DNA of 64,000 bases, from NCBI GenBank assembly GCA_944320955.1, contig CALUJL010000030.1, forward strand, positions 62,001 through 126,000. Reading direction: 5' to 3'. Position numbers and translations under genes: made by a program. This DNA is from an uncultured Bacteroidaceae bacterium. Its GTDB lineage: Bacteria; Bacteroidota; Bacteroidia; Bacteroidales; Bacteroidaceae. The notes under the pieces were generated by a model. That model saw nothing but the letters and a program-made list of their open reading frames with translations, had not been told where the DNA came from and made no database searches. Shown piece after piece: positions 16,327 through 24,464 of this stretch (within the stretch, counting starts at the first letter, position 1; each line of letters opens with the position of its first letter).

Positions 16327-17784
16327 TCAGGGTACGAGGAACTTGCGGCTCGCCGCCTGCCCTCCGCGGGTGAGGCGCACGAGGTAGAGGCCGGGCGGCA
16401 GGGCGCATTCCTCGCGGTGATGCGCCCCGGTACAACGGAAGCTGCGGAGCTGGCGGCCCGATGTGTCGTAGAGCCCACACTCGGCACCGGCGGCGTTTTC
16501 TACGGTCAGCACCCCGCCGTCGCAGCTGATGTGCAGGCCGCCGGCTTCGGGCGCGCCGATTCCGGTAACGTCCCCGGCCTCGGGGAAGAGGAACGGGCCG
16601 GGAAACCAGTAATAGTTTATCATTGCATACTCCCGGAGCAGCCTCCCTTGGCAGTCGTAGCGGCGCACGACGTAGGTAGGGTCGTTGAAGTCGTGGTAGA
16701 GCGACAGGTAGAGCTCGTCCGTCTGCGGGTCGATTCCCATGGAGCAGCCGTAGAGCCGCCAGCCGTCGGCAGCGAGGTCAATGAAGCAGCGGAACTCTTG
16801 GCGGTCGATGTCGTACTTGAATATCTGTTCGCCGCTGAACCAGCTGTTGTTCCCGCCGCTCCAGTAGAGTGCGTTCTCCACGGCCGAGGCGCAGAGGGCA
16901 TCGGGCGTCCAGGCATACCAGCTGTTGGACGGGGAAAAGATGCTGTCCGGCAGGCAGATGCGCAGGGTGTCGCCCGTCGCGGGGTCGAGGCGGATGAGAT
17001 AGGGGGCTGCGCTTCCGGAGCCTTCCGTGTCGGCACATACGCTGAGCCACAGCGCGCCGTCGCGGCTGCGCACGGCGGTTCCGAATCCGCGCTGCACGCT
17101 GCCGTCCCTCGGGGCTTGGATCGTGCGGGCTACGCGGTCGCTTTTTGTGTCTATGAGCAGCAGTCCGGCCGATTGGTGCACGGCGTAGGCCGTGTCGCCG
17201 GCCAGTAGCATCGTGCCGCACTGCCCCCGGTAGAGCGAACCGTAGGCGTCGTTGTTCGGATTGCTGCTGCCGGGGATCTGTTGGCCGAAGGTTTGCGTCG
17301 CGAGGTCGTAGAGGTAAATCCCGTTGTTGCTGGAGACGTAGGCTTTCCGGCTGTCGATGCCGAGGAAGGCGCGTCCGTCCACTCCGGTCCCGCCTTCGGC
17401 TCCGGCGGCGATCTGCCCGTGCTGGACGATGCACTCCAGCGTCCGGGCGTCGCAGACGGTGAGCCGTCCGCCGCTCACGTCGGCGCCGGGGTCTTTCGGC
17501 TGCTTGGCCACGATGTAGAGCCGCCCCTCGTGCAGGGCGGCGTGGCAGGCCGTGGCGCCGATTTCGCGGCCGTCGTTGGCTTTTTGGAAGGCGCGGTAGG
17601 TCCATTCGCCTGCATCGGAGAGCCAGTTGAGCGTCGAGTTGGCGTGTCCGTACCAGTCCTCGTTGAGGACGAAGCAGCCCCCTTGGCTGTAGTCGGCCTG
17701 CTCTTGTGCTGGAGCGGCGGAGGGCAGGGACGAGGCCGCCAGGGCTGCGCCCAAGAGAATGAGGGTGATTTGTTTCTTTTTCAT
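16327..17784 (-). CDS. DUF5074/BtuG-like secreted beta-propeller with T9SS-type C-terminal domain
   Basis: A 485-residue exported protein with a type I signal peptide (MKKKQITLILLGAALAASSL) and no lipobox. A beta-propeller begins at GGCFVLNEDWYGHANSTLNW, the LNE-G-N start typical of DUF5074 and BtuG proteins, and repeats blades such as RAFLGIDSRKAYVSSNNGIY and MLLAGDTAYAVHQSAGLLLI. About 75 C-terminal residues (LTVENAAGAECGLYDTSGRQ to LPPGLYLVRL) form a T9SS type A sorting-domain-like module. It is the last gene of the cobalamin-riboswitch operon, so it is probably a second B12-handling propeller that is secreted rather than lipid-anchored. B12 binding itself is inferred from operon and family. 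Confidence 0.82.
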   Translation of the reverse strand: MKKKQITLILLGAALAASSLPSAAPAQEQADYSQGGCFVLNEDWYGHANSTLNWLSDAGEWTYRAFQKANDGREIGATACHAALHEGRLYIVAKQPKDPGADVSGGRLTVCDARTLECIVQHGQIAAGAEGGTGVDGRAFLGIDSRKAYVSSNNGIYLYDLATQTFGQQIPGSSNPNNDAYGSLYRGQCGTMLLAGDTAYAVHQSAGLLLIDTKSDRVARTIQAPRDGSVQRGFGTAVRSRDGALWLSVCADTEGSGSAAPYLIRLDPATGDTLRICLPDSIFSPSNSWYAWTPDALCASAVENALYWSGGNNSWFSGEQIFKYDIDRQEFRCFIDLAADGWRLYGCSMGIDPQTDELYLSLYHDFNDPTYVVRRYDCQGRLLREYAMINYYWFPGPFLFPEAGDVTGIGAPEAGGLHISCDGGVLTVENAAGAECGLYDTSGRQLRSFRCTGAHHREECALPPGLYLVRLTRGGQAASRKFLVP

Positions 17785-17809
17785 GCGTGTCTTGTTTTTT
17801 ATGGGTAAG

Positions 17810-17897
17810 CCTTCCCGGGAAAAGTGCTTGCGCTTTTGCCGGGAAGTGCCGGGGCTTTTTCCGAAAAGCGCTGCATCTTTTCCCGGAAAGGCTTGGG
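17810..17897. repeat. 22-bp repeat family, locus 6 (inside the B12 operon)
   Basis: Units AAAAGTGCTTGCGCTTTTGCC, GAAGTGCCGGGGCTTTTTCC and AAAAGCGCTGCATCTTTTCCC fill the 132-nt gap between the Ig-repeat propeller gene and the last DUF5074 gene. They could attenuate or stabilise the polycistronic message. Confidence 0.8.
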
Positions 17898-17916
17898 GAA
17901 GTCCGGAAGTCTCTGC

Positions 17917-20900
17917 TCAGTCTATGGCGAATTTCAGTGCGATTCTTCCTTTTTCCCCTTCTCCAGAGAGAATGTAGGTGCCGGGCGCGAGCGACAGCGG
18001 GTAGAGCACTCGCCCGTCGGCGGGCTGCAGGGTGCGCAGGGCGCGGCCGCCGGTGTCGGTCAGGAGGAGCGTCGTTCCGGCGCAGCCTTCCACCACGAGA
18101 TTGCCGTCCTGCATGTAGGCGCGGCAAGCGGCGGAAGCGTCTGTCGCTGCCTCAAGGCCTGTGCCGGGCACGTGCTCCACCCTTACGAGACAAGAGTCGG
18201 CGCACGCGCTGCCGTCTGCCGTGCGGACGTAGATTGTGGCCTCGCCTTCGGCGAAAGCCTTCACATATCCTCGGGCGGAGACGCTGGCCACCGCGTGGTT
18301 GCTGCTGCTCCAGCGCACCCGCGGGTCGGTGGTGTTGGCCGGGAGCACGAGGGCCGTGAGCTGCAGCGCGTCGCCTTCTTTCAGTTCGGCCTCGTGGGCA
18401 TCGAGCGTCACGCCGGTGGCCGGCTGGTTCCGCACGATGATTTCACACGTGTCGGCCGTGCCGTTCAGCGCTGTGGCCACGGCTTGTGTCCTTCCGGCGC
18501 GCAGGGCGCGGACGACTCCGGCGGAGTCTACGGTGGCTACCGTCTCGTCCAGGCTCTCCCACGTGCAGGCCGGATTGGCCCCGGCGGGCAGGACGCCGGC
18601 AGTGAGCACCAGGCTGTCGCCGGGAACTGTGCGGAGCGTGTCGGCCGAGAGCAGCACTTTTTCTGCGGCGGGGCGCACGATGACGGCGCAGGTGTCCCGG
18701 TATCCGCCTTCTTGCGACACGGCCGTGACGAAAGTCTGCCCCGCGCCGCGCACGGTGAGGTAGCCCGAGGAGGAAACAGTGGCTACCTCCGTATTGCCTG
18801 ACGTGTACGTTGTGCGCGTATTGGTTGCGTTCGTCGGCGTGCGTCTTACGGCGATGTTCTTCGAGCGGTCCGTGCCGTAGTCGAGAACGTATTCCTCTTG
18901 CGGGAAAGCGATGCCCTGCAGGGCGATGCTGTCCACTACGGTCACACGGCACGTGTCTGCCAGTCCTCCGTCGCGGGTGCGCCCCGTGATGAGCGCCTCG
19001 CCTGCGGAAAGGGCGCGCACATAGCCCGAAGCGCTCACCGTGGCTACCGCTTCGTCCGAGGAGGTGTAGGCCACTGTGTCGTTGCTGATGCCGTCGGCCG
19101 GCGTAAACATTTCCCCGATGGAGAAACTCTTGCCCTTGGCTATCGTCGTGTCCTTTATGTCGAACGCGAAACCCTCTACGGGAATGTAGGAGACGTGGGC
19201 CGTCAGGAGGGCGATGAGCCGCGGGTCGTCATCGGATTGCACGACGATCTGCGCGTCGCCCGCCGTGAGTCCCTTGATGCGGACGGTGATGCTGTTGGAA
19301 TTGACGTAGGCCGTGGCTTCGGCTACGCCGGGGGAGAGGGAGTATGCCGTGAACTTTTCGTTGCTGGCATCTGCCGGGGTGGTCAGTATGTTGAGTGTCT
19401 GGCTCTTCGGGGCGGTGAGCCAGATTTCCTGTTCCTCCAGCGCCACGGACTGCGCGGGGCGGAAGGTGACGATCACGAGGCAGCTGTCGCGGAAGCCTCC
19501 GTCGCGGGTCGTGCCGTAGACCCATGTCGCTCCTTCCTTCAAGCCTTCGATGCGCTGGTTGTAGGAGGCGAAGGAGATGACCGTCGGGTCTGCCGTTTCC
19601 CACGTCAGGGTCTTCGTGCTGGCATCGGCGGGCAGCACCTCGTACTGTAAGGTGTCGGCGCGGTTGACGTAGACGTGCAGTGTGTCTTCGAGGAAGTGCA
19701 GGCCGGTGACGGGCTGGTCGCTGATGAAGACGCGGCACGTGTCGGTGAATCCGCCCTCTTCGGAAGTGGCGGTGACGAAAGTCTCACCTGCTTTCCGCGC
19801 GGTGAGCACGCCTTCTGCCGTGATGTTGGCCATGCTGTAGCTGTCATACGCCCAGCTTACTTCCTTGTTCGTTGCATTCTCGGGGATGAAGCGCACGCAG
19901 AGCGTGTCTTTCTGCCCCGTCTTTACGTAAATGGTGTCGGGCAAGTCGATGCCCTCCAAGGCGCGGCGGACAAGGACGGGGAGCTTCTTCTCCACGGTCT
20001 GGCCGCGGGAGGTCAGACCGAACAGGACTTCTGTCTCGCCGCTTTGCCCCGCGCGGGGGGCGATGCTGAGCAGGCCCTCGTCTGTGGTGCTGGCTTGTAG
20101 GAGTTCTTCATTGCCCAGGGAGATGGTGATGCGTATATCGTCGTCCACATCGTCGGGGTCGCTGACGATCTGCCCCAGGTCTATTACCTGCGCCTCGCCG
20201 TCCAATTCGAATTCGAGGCTTGCGGGCAGGTTGCTGAATGCGGGTGCGGCATCGGGGAAGAGCAGGGCGGTGGTGAGGACGGTGCCGTCGTTCTTCTCGG
20301 AGGCCAGCACCTTTCCGGTCTCGGCCTCCAGGGTGTAGAGAAGTTCGCAGCCGCTGTCGTCGGTGGCGAGAGCGTAGAGCAGGCCTTCTCCGGCATCAAG
20401 CGTGAGGCCGAAGCCCGTGAAGCGGGGATGGTCGTAGCGCGCTTCGTCGAGCGAGAAGAGGGGAGTGGCGAGGCTCGCGGCATCGCCGGGGATGAAGCGG
20501 AAGACAGATGCGGAGTCGGTGGGGCTGCCGCTGCAGAAGTAGAGGGCTTCGCGCTCCGTGTCGCCCGTGAGGTGGCGGATGGGGCATGTGTGGGCGGGCA
20601 GGGGCGTCTCGCTCGTCTGAAGTGTACGATGGTCTATGCGGAGCAGGCTGCCGGGGCGTGCGGCCCAGATTGCGCCGTCGGCCGTGCGGGCCAGTGCCGT
20701 GCAGCTGTCGGCGCTGAAGGGCGTTTCCTGCCCGGTGGCGGGGTCGATGGCGCTGAGCCTGCCGTCGTCGGCCAGGGCGAAGATATATTCTCCGGCAGCG
20801 AGCAGCTCCTTGTAGGCCGTGCCCTCGCTCCCGGCGATGGGGGTGCCTGCGGAGAGCGTGGTGAGGTCTACCGGGAAGAGGCCGGAGTCTGTGCCGATAT

Positions 20901-21909
20901 ACGCTTTTTCGGTGGAGATCCCGGCAAAGCAGCGGGGACTTCCGAGCGGGATCCGCCCCAGTTCGGTCAGCTTGCGGCCGTCGGCCACGACTACCGTCCC
21001 CTCTTCCCGGAAAAGCAGCAGCACTTTTCCGGAAAACATGCAGCTCTTTTCGAGAAAAGCGGGAAGGCTTTTTCCGCCGTTCGCTGCGGCAAAGATGTCG
21101 AGCTCCCAGTCGCCCGAGGGTTTGCGGTAGTCGAGGAGGGTCATTCCCGTGCCGTCGGTGCGGAAAAAGAAGTCGCCGCTCGTGTATCCCGGCGCGGGGG
21201 CGGGGGCAAAGGGCTTGAAGCTGTGGTTCTGCATGCCGAGGGAGAAGTTCCATCCGTCCCAGCTCCCGTCGGAAAGCTTGCGGCTTGAGGCGCCGAGCTG
21301 GCTGTAGCTGAACGCTCCGCCGCCGTCGGCTGTCCAGTACGACCAGTAGCTTTCGTACCAACCTGCGCCCCAGAAGTCGTCTTCGTCGAGGGCGGTATAA
21401 TTATCGTAGTCGTATCCGTTGGAGTTGACGAAGATGCCCGGTTCCGTGGGGTAGAGGATTTCGCCGGTCTGCTTGTTGCGGAGGGCGATTTCCCCGTCGC
21501 CGTCGCGGTCGTAGCCCAGGCCGCAGATGGTGTAGCCGAGGCTGCCGGTGTATTGAATCATGGCGTAAAACGCGGGGTCGGCAGCGGCAATGTCGCGCAC
21601 GGCGTCCACTCCGTATTTTTCGCCGTCGAACTTATAGCCCCAGACCGTGGCGGTCGTCTCGCGCGGGTCGTTCCATTGTACGGCAAAGAGCACGCTGTTG
21701 CTGCCTTCGCCTATCCAGTACTCGATGTCGTCCATCGTGAAATTCGAGGCCGGTGCTGCGGCCATCGGGACGGTGCCGCCGCTTCGGGCGGAGGGGCCTG
21801 CAATCTGCCCGTAGGGGTGCGGGTGGCCCTGCACAGTGGGCTGCGCCTGCTGTGCGAAGAGGCTCCCCGCTGCGAGCCACAGGCTGCAGAGGGATAAGAT
21901 TTTTCTCAT
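17917..21909 (-). CDS. Giant secreted B12-locus protein: N-terminal domain, propeller, Ig-like (Big2) repeats, T9SS-type end
   Basis: A 1330-residue exported protein with signal peptide MRKILSLCSLWLAAGSLFAQ and no lipobox. Residues about 55-265 form a domain starting MDDIEYWIGEGSNSVLFAVQ, which I associate with Bacteroidetes B12 loci. About 300-560 reads as a propeller (GISTEKAYIGTDSGLFPVDL, ALADDGRLSAIDPATGQE). About 660-1250 contains roughly eight Big2-type Ig repeats marked by recurring VSSSGYL, GEALITGRTRDGG and DTCRV motifs. The final 75 residues resemble a sorting domain ending GTYILSGEGEKGRIALKFAI. Residues 279-303 are encoded by a copy of the dispersed 22-bp repeat. It is fourth in the riboswitch operon; a long-armed surface B12-capture protein is inference. 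Confidence 0.82.
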   Translation of the reverse strand: MRKILSLCSLWLAAGSLFAQQAQPTVQGHPHPYGQIAGPSARSGGTVPMAAAPASNFTMDDIEYWIGEGSNSVLFAVQWNDPRETTATVWGYKFDGEKYGVDAVRDIAAADPAFYAMIQYTGSLGYTICGLGYDRDGDGEIALRNKQTGEILYPTEPGIFVNSNGYDYDNYTALDEDDFWGAGWYESYWSYWTADGGGAFSYSQLGASSRKLSDGSWDGWNFSLGMQNHSFKPFAPAPAPGYTSGDFFFRTDGTGMTLLDYRKPSGDWELDIFAAANGGKSLPAFLEKSCMFSGKVLLLFREEGTVVVADGRKLTELGRIPLGSPRCFAGISTEKAYIGTDSGLFPVDLTTLSAGTPIAGSEGTAYKELLAAGEYIFALADDGRLSAIDPATGQETPFSADSCTALARTADGAIWAARPGSLLRIDHRTLQTSETPLPAHTCPIRHLTGDTEREALYFCSGSPTDSASVFRFIPGDAASLATPLFSLDEARYDHPRFTGFGLTLDAGEGLLYALATDDSGCELLYTLEAETGKVLASEKNDGTVLTTALLFPDAAPAFSNLPASLEFELDGEAQVIDLGQIVSDPDDVDDDIRITISLGNEELLQASTTDEGLLSIAPRAGQSGETEVLFGLTSRGQTVEKKLPVLVRRALEGIDLPDTIYVKTGQKDTLCVRFIPENATNKEVSWAYDSYSMANITAEGVLTARKAGETFVTATSEEGGFTDTCRVFISDQPVTGLHFLEDTLHVYVNRADTLQYEVLPADASTKTLTWETADPTVISFASYNQRIEGLKEGATWVYGTTRDGGFRDSCLVIVTFRPAQSVALEEQEIWLTAPKSQTLNILTTPADASNEKFTAYSLSPGVAEATAYVNSNSITVRIKGLTAGDAQIVVQSDDDPRLIALLTAHVSYIPVEGFAFDIKDTTIAKGKSFSIGEMFTPADGISNDTVAYTSSDEAVATVSASGYVRALSAGEALITGRTRDGGLADTCRVTVVDSIALQGIAFPQEEYVLDYGTDRSKNIAVRRTPTNATNTRTTYTSGNTEVATVSSSGYLTVRGAGQTFVTAVSQEGGYRDTCAVIVRPAAEKVLLSADTLRTVPGDSLVLTAGVLPAGANPACTWESLDETVATVDSAGVVRALRAGRTQAVATALNGTADTCEIIVRNQPATGVTLDAHEAELKEGDALQLTALVLPANTTDPRVRWSSSNHAVASVSARGYVKAFAEGEATIYVRTADGSACADSCLVRVEHVPGTGLEAATDASAACRAYMQDGNLVVEGCAGTTLLLTDTGGRALRTLQPADGRVLYPLSLAPGTYILSGEGEKGRIALKFAID
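21001..21077. repeat. 22-bp repeat copy inside a coding sequence
   Basis: Three degenerate units (CGGAAAAGCAGCAGCACTTTTC, GGAAAACATGCAGCTCTTTTC, GAGAAAAGCGGGAAGGCTTTTTC) sit in frame in the 1330-residue gene, encoding KSLPAFLEKSCMFSGKVLLL. The encoded stretch interrupts the junction between the N-terminal domain and the propeller. Confidence 0.8.
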
Positions 21910-21971
21910 ACGTTAAGTTACATTTTGGTTGTGGGTTGGTTTTATGTAGACGTTCGCGAATGTCCTGTTTC

Positions 21972-23261
21972 CTAAGGGTCGGGCAGTCCCTCGTAGTAGA
22001 GGTTGAGGTCTGCGGCGCGGGTGATCTCGGTGGAGGTCTCGCCGATCCATCCGCACTGCTGCAGCACGCCGGTGTAGACGCGCACGAAGTCGGCGCCGGG
22101 CAGGCGGGCGGGGCGGCCTGCGGAGTCCACGGCCTGGTCGAGGTCGAGGCTGATGCCTTCGAGAGGGTCGTTGGGGAGATTGTCGGCGTAGCCCCAGCTG
22201 TAGGCGCGTAGGAAGTAGTAGCGTCCCGTGCCGCTGAGGTCTTCTCCGTTGGGGGGCAGGCAGGTCCCGCTGAAGGTGAGGCTGTCGTCGGGGAGCCACT
22301 GCGGATAGTAGCTCTGCGGGTGGGCTATGATTTGGGCTATATGGCCGCGGGAGCCGCGGTTGTCGTGCCAGGGGATGTGTTCTTTGTCTATGTACCCTTG
22401 GGCGCTGACTGCGGCGCGCGCCGTGTCGGGGCGCAGGTAGGTTACGGCATAGCCGCGGCGCGTCAGGGGATTGTCGTGCTCGCTGCCGCGCAGTTCGTAC
22501 CACTCGTCGGGGTCGGGGCGGCCGTTGCAGTTGCGGTCGAAGGCTACGCAGACGATGCCCGGCTCTGCCGATCCGCCGCTCGCGGAGGGCACGGCGGAGG
22601 CCTGGAATGCGTTGCCGAAGATGGCAAGGTCGGGGGCGCCGGGGCGGTTCATGACGGTGTGGTCGAAACGGAAGGTGACGTATCCGCCGAAACTGCCGAG
22701 GCTGACCATGCCGCTGCCTTCGCCGGCTATGGCTTCGCCGGCCTTGCGGAGCATGTCGGCCTCGGTGTCGCCTTCTTCATAGGCGGGGAGGAGGTTGACG
22801 AATTGCCCGGGGGCGGGGCGGTAGTCGATGACCTCGGAGATGTAGGGGCTGTATTCCGTCTCTTCGTGGACTACGTGGATGCGCGCCGTGTGGCTGTAGG
22901 GCGTGGCGGGATCGGCTATCTCGAAGGTCAGGAGGTACGCCCCTTCTTCGGCCTGGAGGAAGGTGTAGTCTTTCTCCGTGGAGACGAGGCTGTCGCGCCC
23001 GTCGGGGGTGCGGAGCGTCCAGCGGTAGGCTTCTCCGGTGAGGGCGGGCTCCAGGCGCAGGGCGGCCATGCGGGGCTGGTAGTATTCGGCGTCGAGGCCG
23101 AGGCTTACCAGGGGCACTTCTTCCTTGCAGGCTGCAAGGCTCAGCGCGAGCAGCAGCCCCGTGGCGCACAGGGCGCTGCGGCAGGCGGGGAAAAGTGCTG
23201 CATGTATTGGCAGAAAGTGCTGCATGTTTTCGCGGAAAGTGGCAGGTGTTTTTCGGTTCAT
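21972..23261 (-). CDS. B12-locus surface lipoprotein (BtuH candidate)
   Basis: A 429-residue lipoprotein: signal ATGLLLALSLAAC, lipobox Cys45, followed by KEEVPL. An Ig/PKD-like domain (about 55-130, YRWTLRTPDGRDSLVST, then YLLTFEIADPATPYSHTARI) precedes a larger domain with FGGYVTFRFDHTVMN, DLAIFGNAFQAS, IVCVAFDRNCNGRPDPDEWY and YSWGYADNLPNDP. Proteins of this layout recur in Bacteroidetes B12 loci, and BtuH proteins there bind B12. Equating it with BtuH is a guess I cannot test. It starts 9 nt after btuG. The first 30 residues (MNRKTPATFRENMQHFLPIH and on) are repeat-encoded; the start may instead be Met13 at 23225, still inside the repeat. Confidence 0.8.
   Translation of the reverse strand: MNRKTPATFRENMQHFLPIHAALFPACRSALCATGLLLALSLAACKEEVPLVSLGLDAEYYQPRMAALRLEPALTGEAYRWTLRTPDGRDSLVSTEKDYTFLQAEEGAYLLTFEIADPATPYSHTARIHVVHEETEYSPYISEVIDYRPAPGQFVNLLPAYEEGDTEADMLRKAGEAIAGEGSGMVSLGSFGGYVTFRFDHTVMNRPGAPDLAIFGNAFQASAVPSASGGSAEPGIVCVAFDRNCNGRPDPDEWYELRGSEHDNPLTRRGYAVTYLRPDTARAAVSAQGYIDKEHIPWHDNRGSRGHIAQIIAHPQSYYPQWLPDDSLTFSGTCLPPNGEDLSGTGRYYFLRAYSWGYADNLPNDPLEGISLDLDQAVDSAGRPARLPGADFVRVYTGVLQQCGWIGETSTEITRAADLNLYYEGLPDP
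23190..23256. repeat. 22-bp repeat family at a gene start
   Basis: Units AAAAGTGCTGCATGTATTGGC, AGAAAGTGCTGCATGTTTTCG and GGAAAGTGGCAGGTGTTTTTC cover the 5' end of the lipoprotein gene at 21972-23261, right after btuG. Confidence 0.85.
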
Positions 23262-23270
23262 GTGCGGCGG

Positions 23271-24455
23271 TTATTTGGGAAGGAATACCATGTGGGCGGG
23301 AATATCGCCGGTGCGGACGCTCCAGCGGAGCTTGCCCTCGCGGCTGTAGCAGTGGAGTTTCCCGCTGGAGACGTAGTTCTTTGCGTCGGTCACGTAGATG
23401 TCCCCGTTGGCGGGGTGCAGGGCTATGCCGTAAGGCACGGCGATGTCGCGCTCCGTGCCGTCGGTTATGAAGTGGTCCGTCAGCACCTGGTGGGTGCGGA
23501 TGTCGATGATTCCGTAGCGCACGGCGTTGGTCTCCGTCTGTTCGTCCCACGCGGCGGAGATGAAGTAGAGCGAGTCGCCGCGCAGGGCGAGGTCGCTGCA
23601 GGGCACGTCTACCGTGTCGCTCACGGCGTAGCGGTTGCGCCCTTCTTCTTTCTGCAGCACGAAGAGGCGGGAGGGGGTGCCGCTCCGGTCGCCGCGCGAG
23701 CTGACCCACAGCTGTCCGCGGCGGTCGAGCCGGACGCGGTGGAGGTTGGGGGCGACGTCTATCTTGGCGGTTTGCTTCATCTCCTCCGGTTCGACGACGG
23801 AGAGGGTGCGGTCGTAGAGGGGGGCGCGGTAGCCGCCGGAGTTGGCGACATACAGATAGTCGCCGGCAAAGGCCATCTCCTCGGGCTGGTAGCCCACGGT
23901 GACACGGCCGGTCACTTGCAGCGATGTCGTGTCCATGCGGTAGACCGCGCCGCGCGGAGCGTCGGGGTCTATCTGTACGGGGGCCACGTAGGAACTCACG
24001 TAGGCCTGCCCCTTGTGGAAGCGGATGTAGCGGCAGTTGGGGATGTCCACCTGCCCCAGCCGCCGGCCGCTGCGCGCGTCCATGACTTCTACCTTGTGGG
24101 AACAGTTGACGACGGCATAGAGTTTGCTGCCGTAGATCTGCAGGTCGTTGCCCACATCGCCCAGCTCTTTGACGATCGACGGGTTCCTTTCGGCGTACAG
24201 GTTGCGCACATAGTAAGCATTGCGGAAGTCCACGAAGTCGATGCTGGCTTTGTTGCTCCCCATGTTGCCTTCGTTGAGCACGTAGAGGCCTTGGGGGTCG
24301 GCTTGGGGATTGATGCGCTCGCCCGGCAGGGGTTCGTACTCCGTGGGGACTACGAGCTCGTCTTCCCGGCAGGCAGCAAGGGCGCACAGGAGAAGCCACA
24401 GCGCGCTTCGCAGCGCAAGGCGCATCGGCAGACGTATGGAAGATGTTCGCTTCAT
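23271..24455 (-). CDS. btuG: BtuG, surface cobalamin-binding lipoprotein (seven-blade propeller)
   Basis: A 394-residue lipoprotein with signal ALWLLLCALAAC (lipid-anchored Cys29). The mature part is a DUF5074/YncE-like beta-propeller opening with GLYVLNEGNMGSNKASIDFV (57-76), the BtuG signature. Blade repeats include YGSKLYAVVNCSHKVEVMDA, FAGDYLYVANSGGYRAPLYD and HPANGDIYVTDAKNY. In Bacteroides, BtuG sits on BtuB at the cell surface, binds corrinoids very tightly and hands them to the transporter. Here it starts 9 nt after btuB under the same cobalamin riboswitch, which makes the assignment strong. Confidence 0.92.
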   Translation of the reverse strand: MKRTSSIRLPMRLALRSALWLLLCALAACREDELVVPTEYEPLPGERINPQADPQGLYVLNEGNMGSNKASIDFVDFRNAYYVRNLYAERNPSIVKELGDVGNDLQIYGSKLYAVVNCSHKVEVMDARSGRRLGQVDIPNCRYIRFHKGQAYVSSYVAPVQIDPDAPRGAVYRMDTTSLQVTGRVTVGYQPEEMAFAGDYLYVANSGGYRAPLYDRTLSVVEPEEMKQTAKIDVAPNLHRVRLDRRGQLWVSSRGDRSGTPSRLFVLQKEEGRNRYAVSDTVDVPCSDLALRGDSLYFISAAWDEQTETNAVRYGIIDIRTHQVLTDHFITDGTERDIAVPYGIALHPANGDIYVTDAKNYVSSGKLHCYSREGKLRWSVRTGDIPAHMVFLPK

Positions 24456-24464
24456 TCCGCAATG

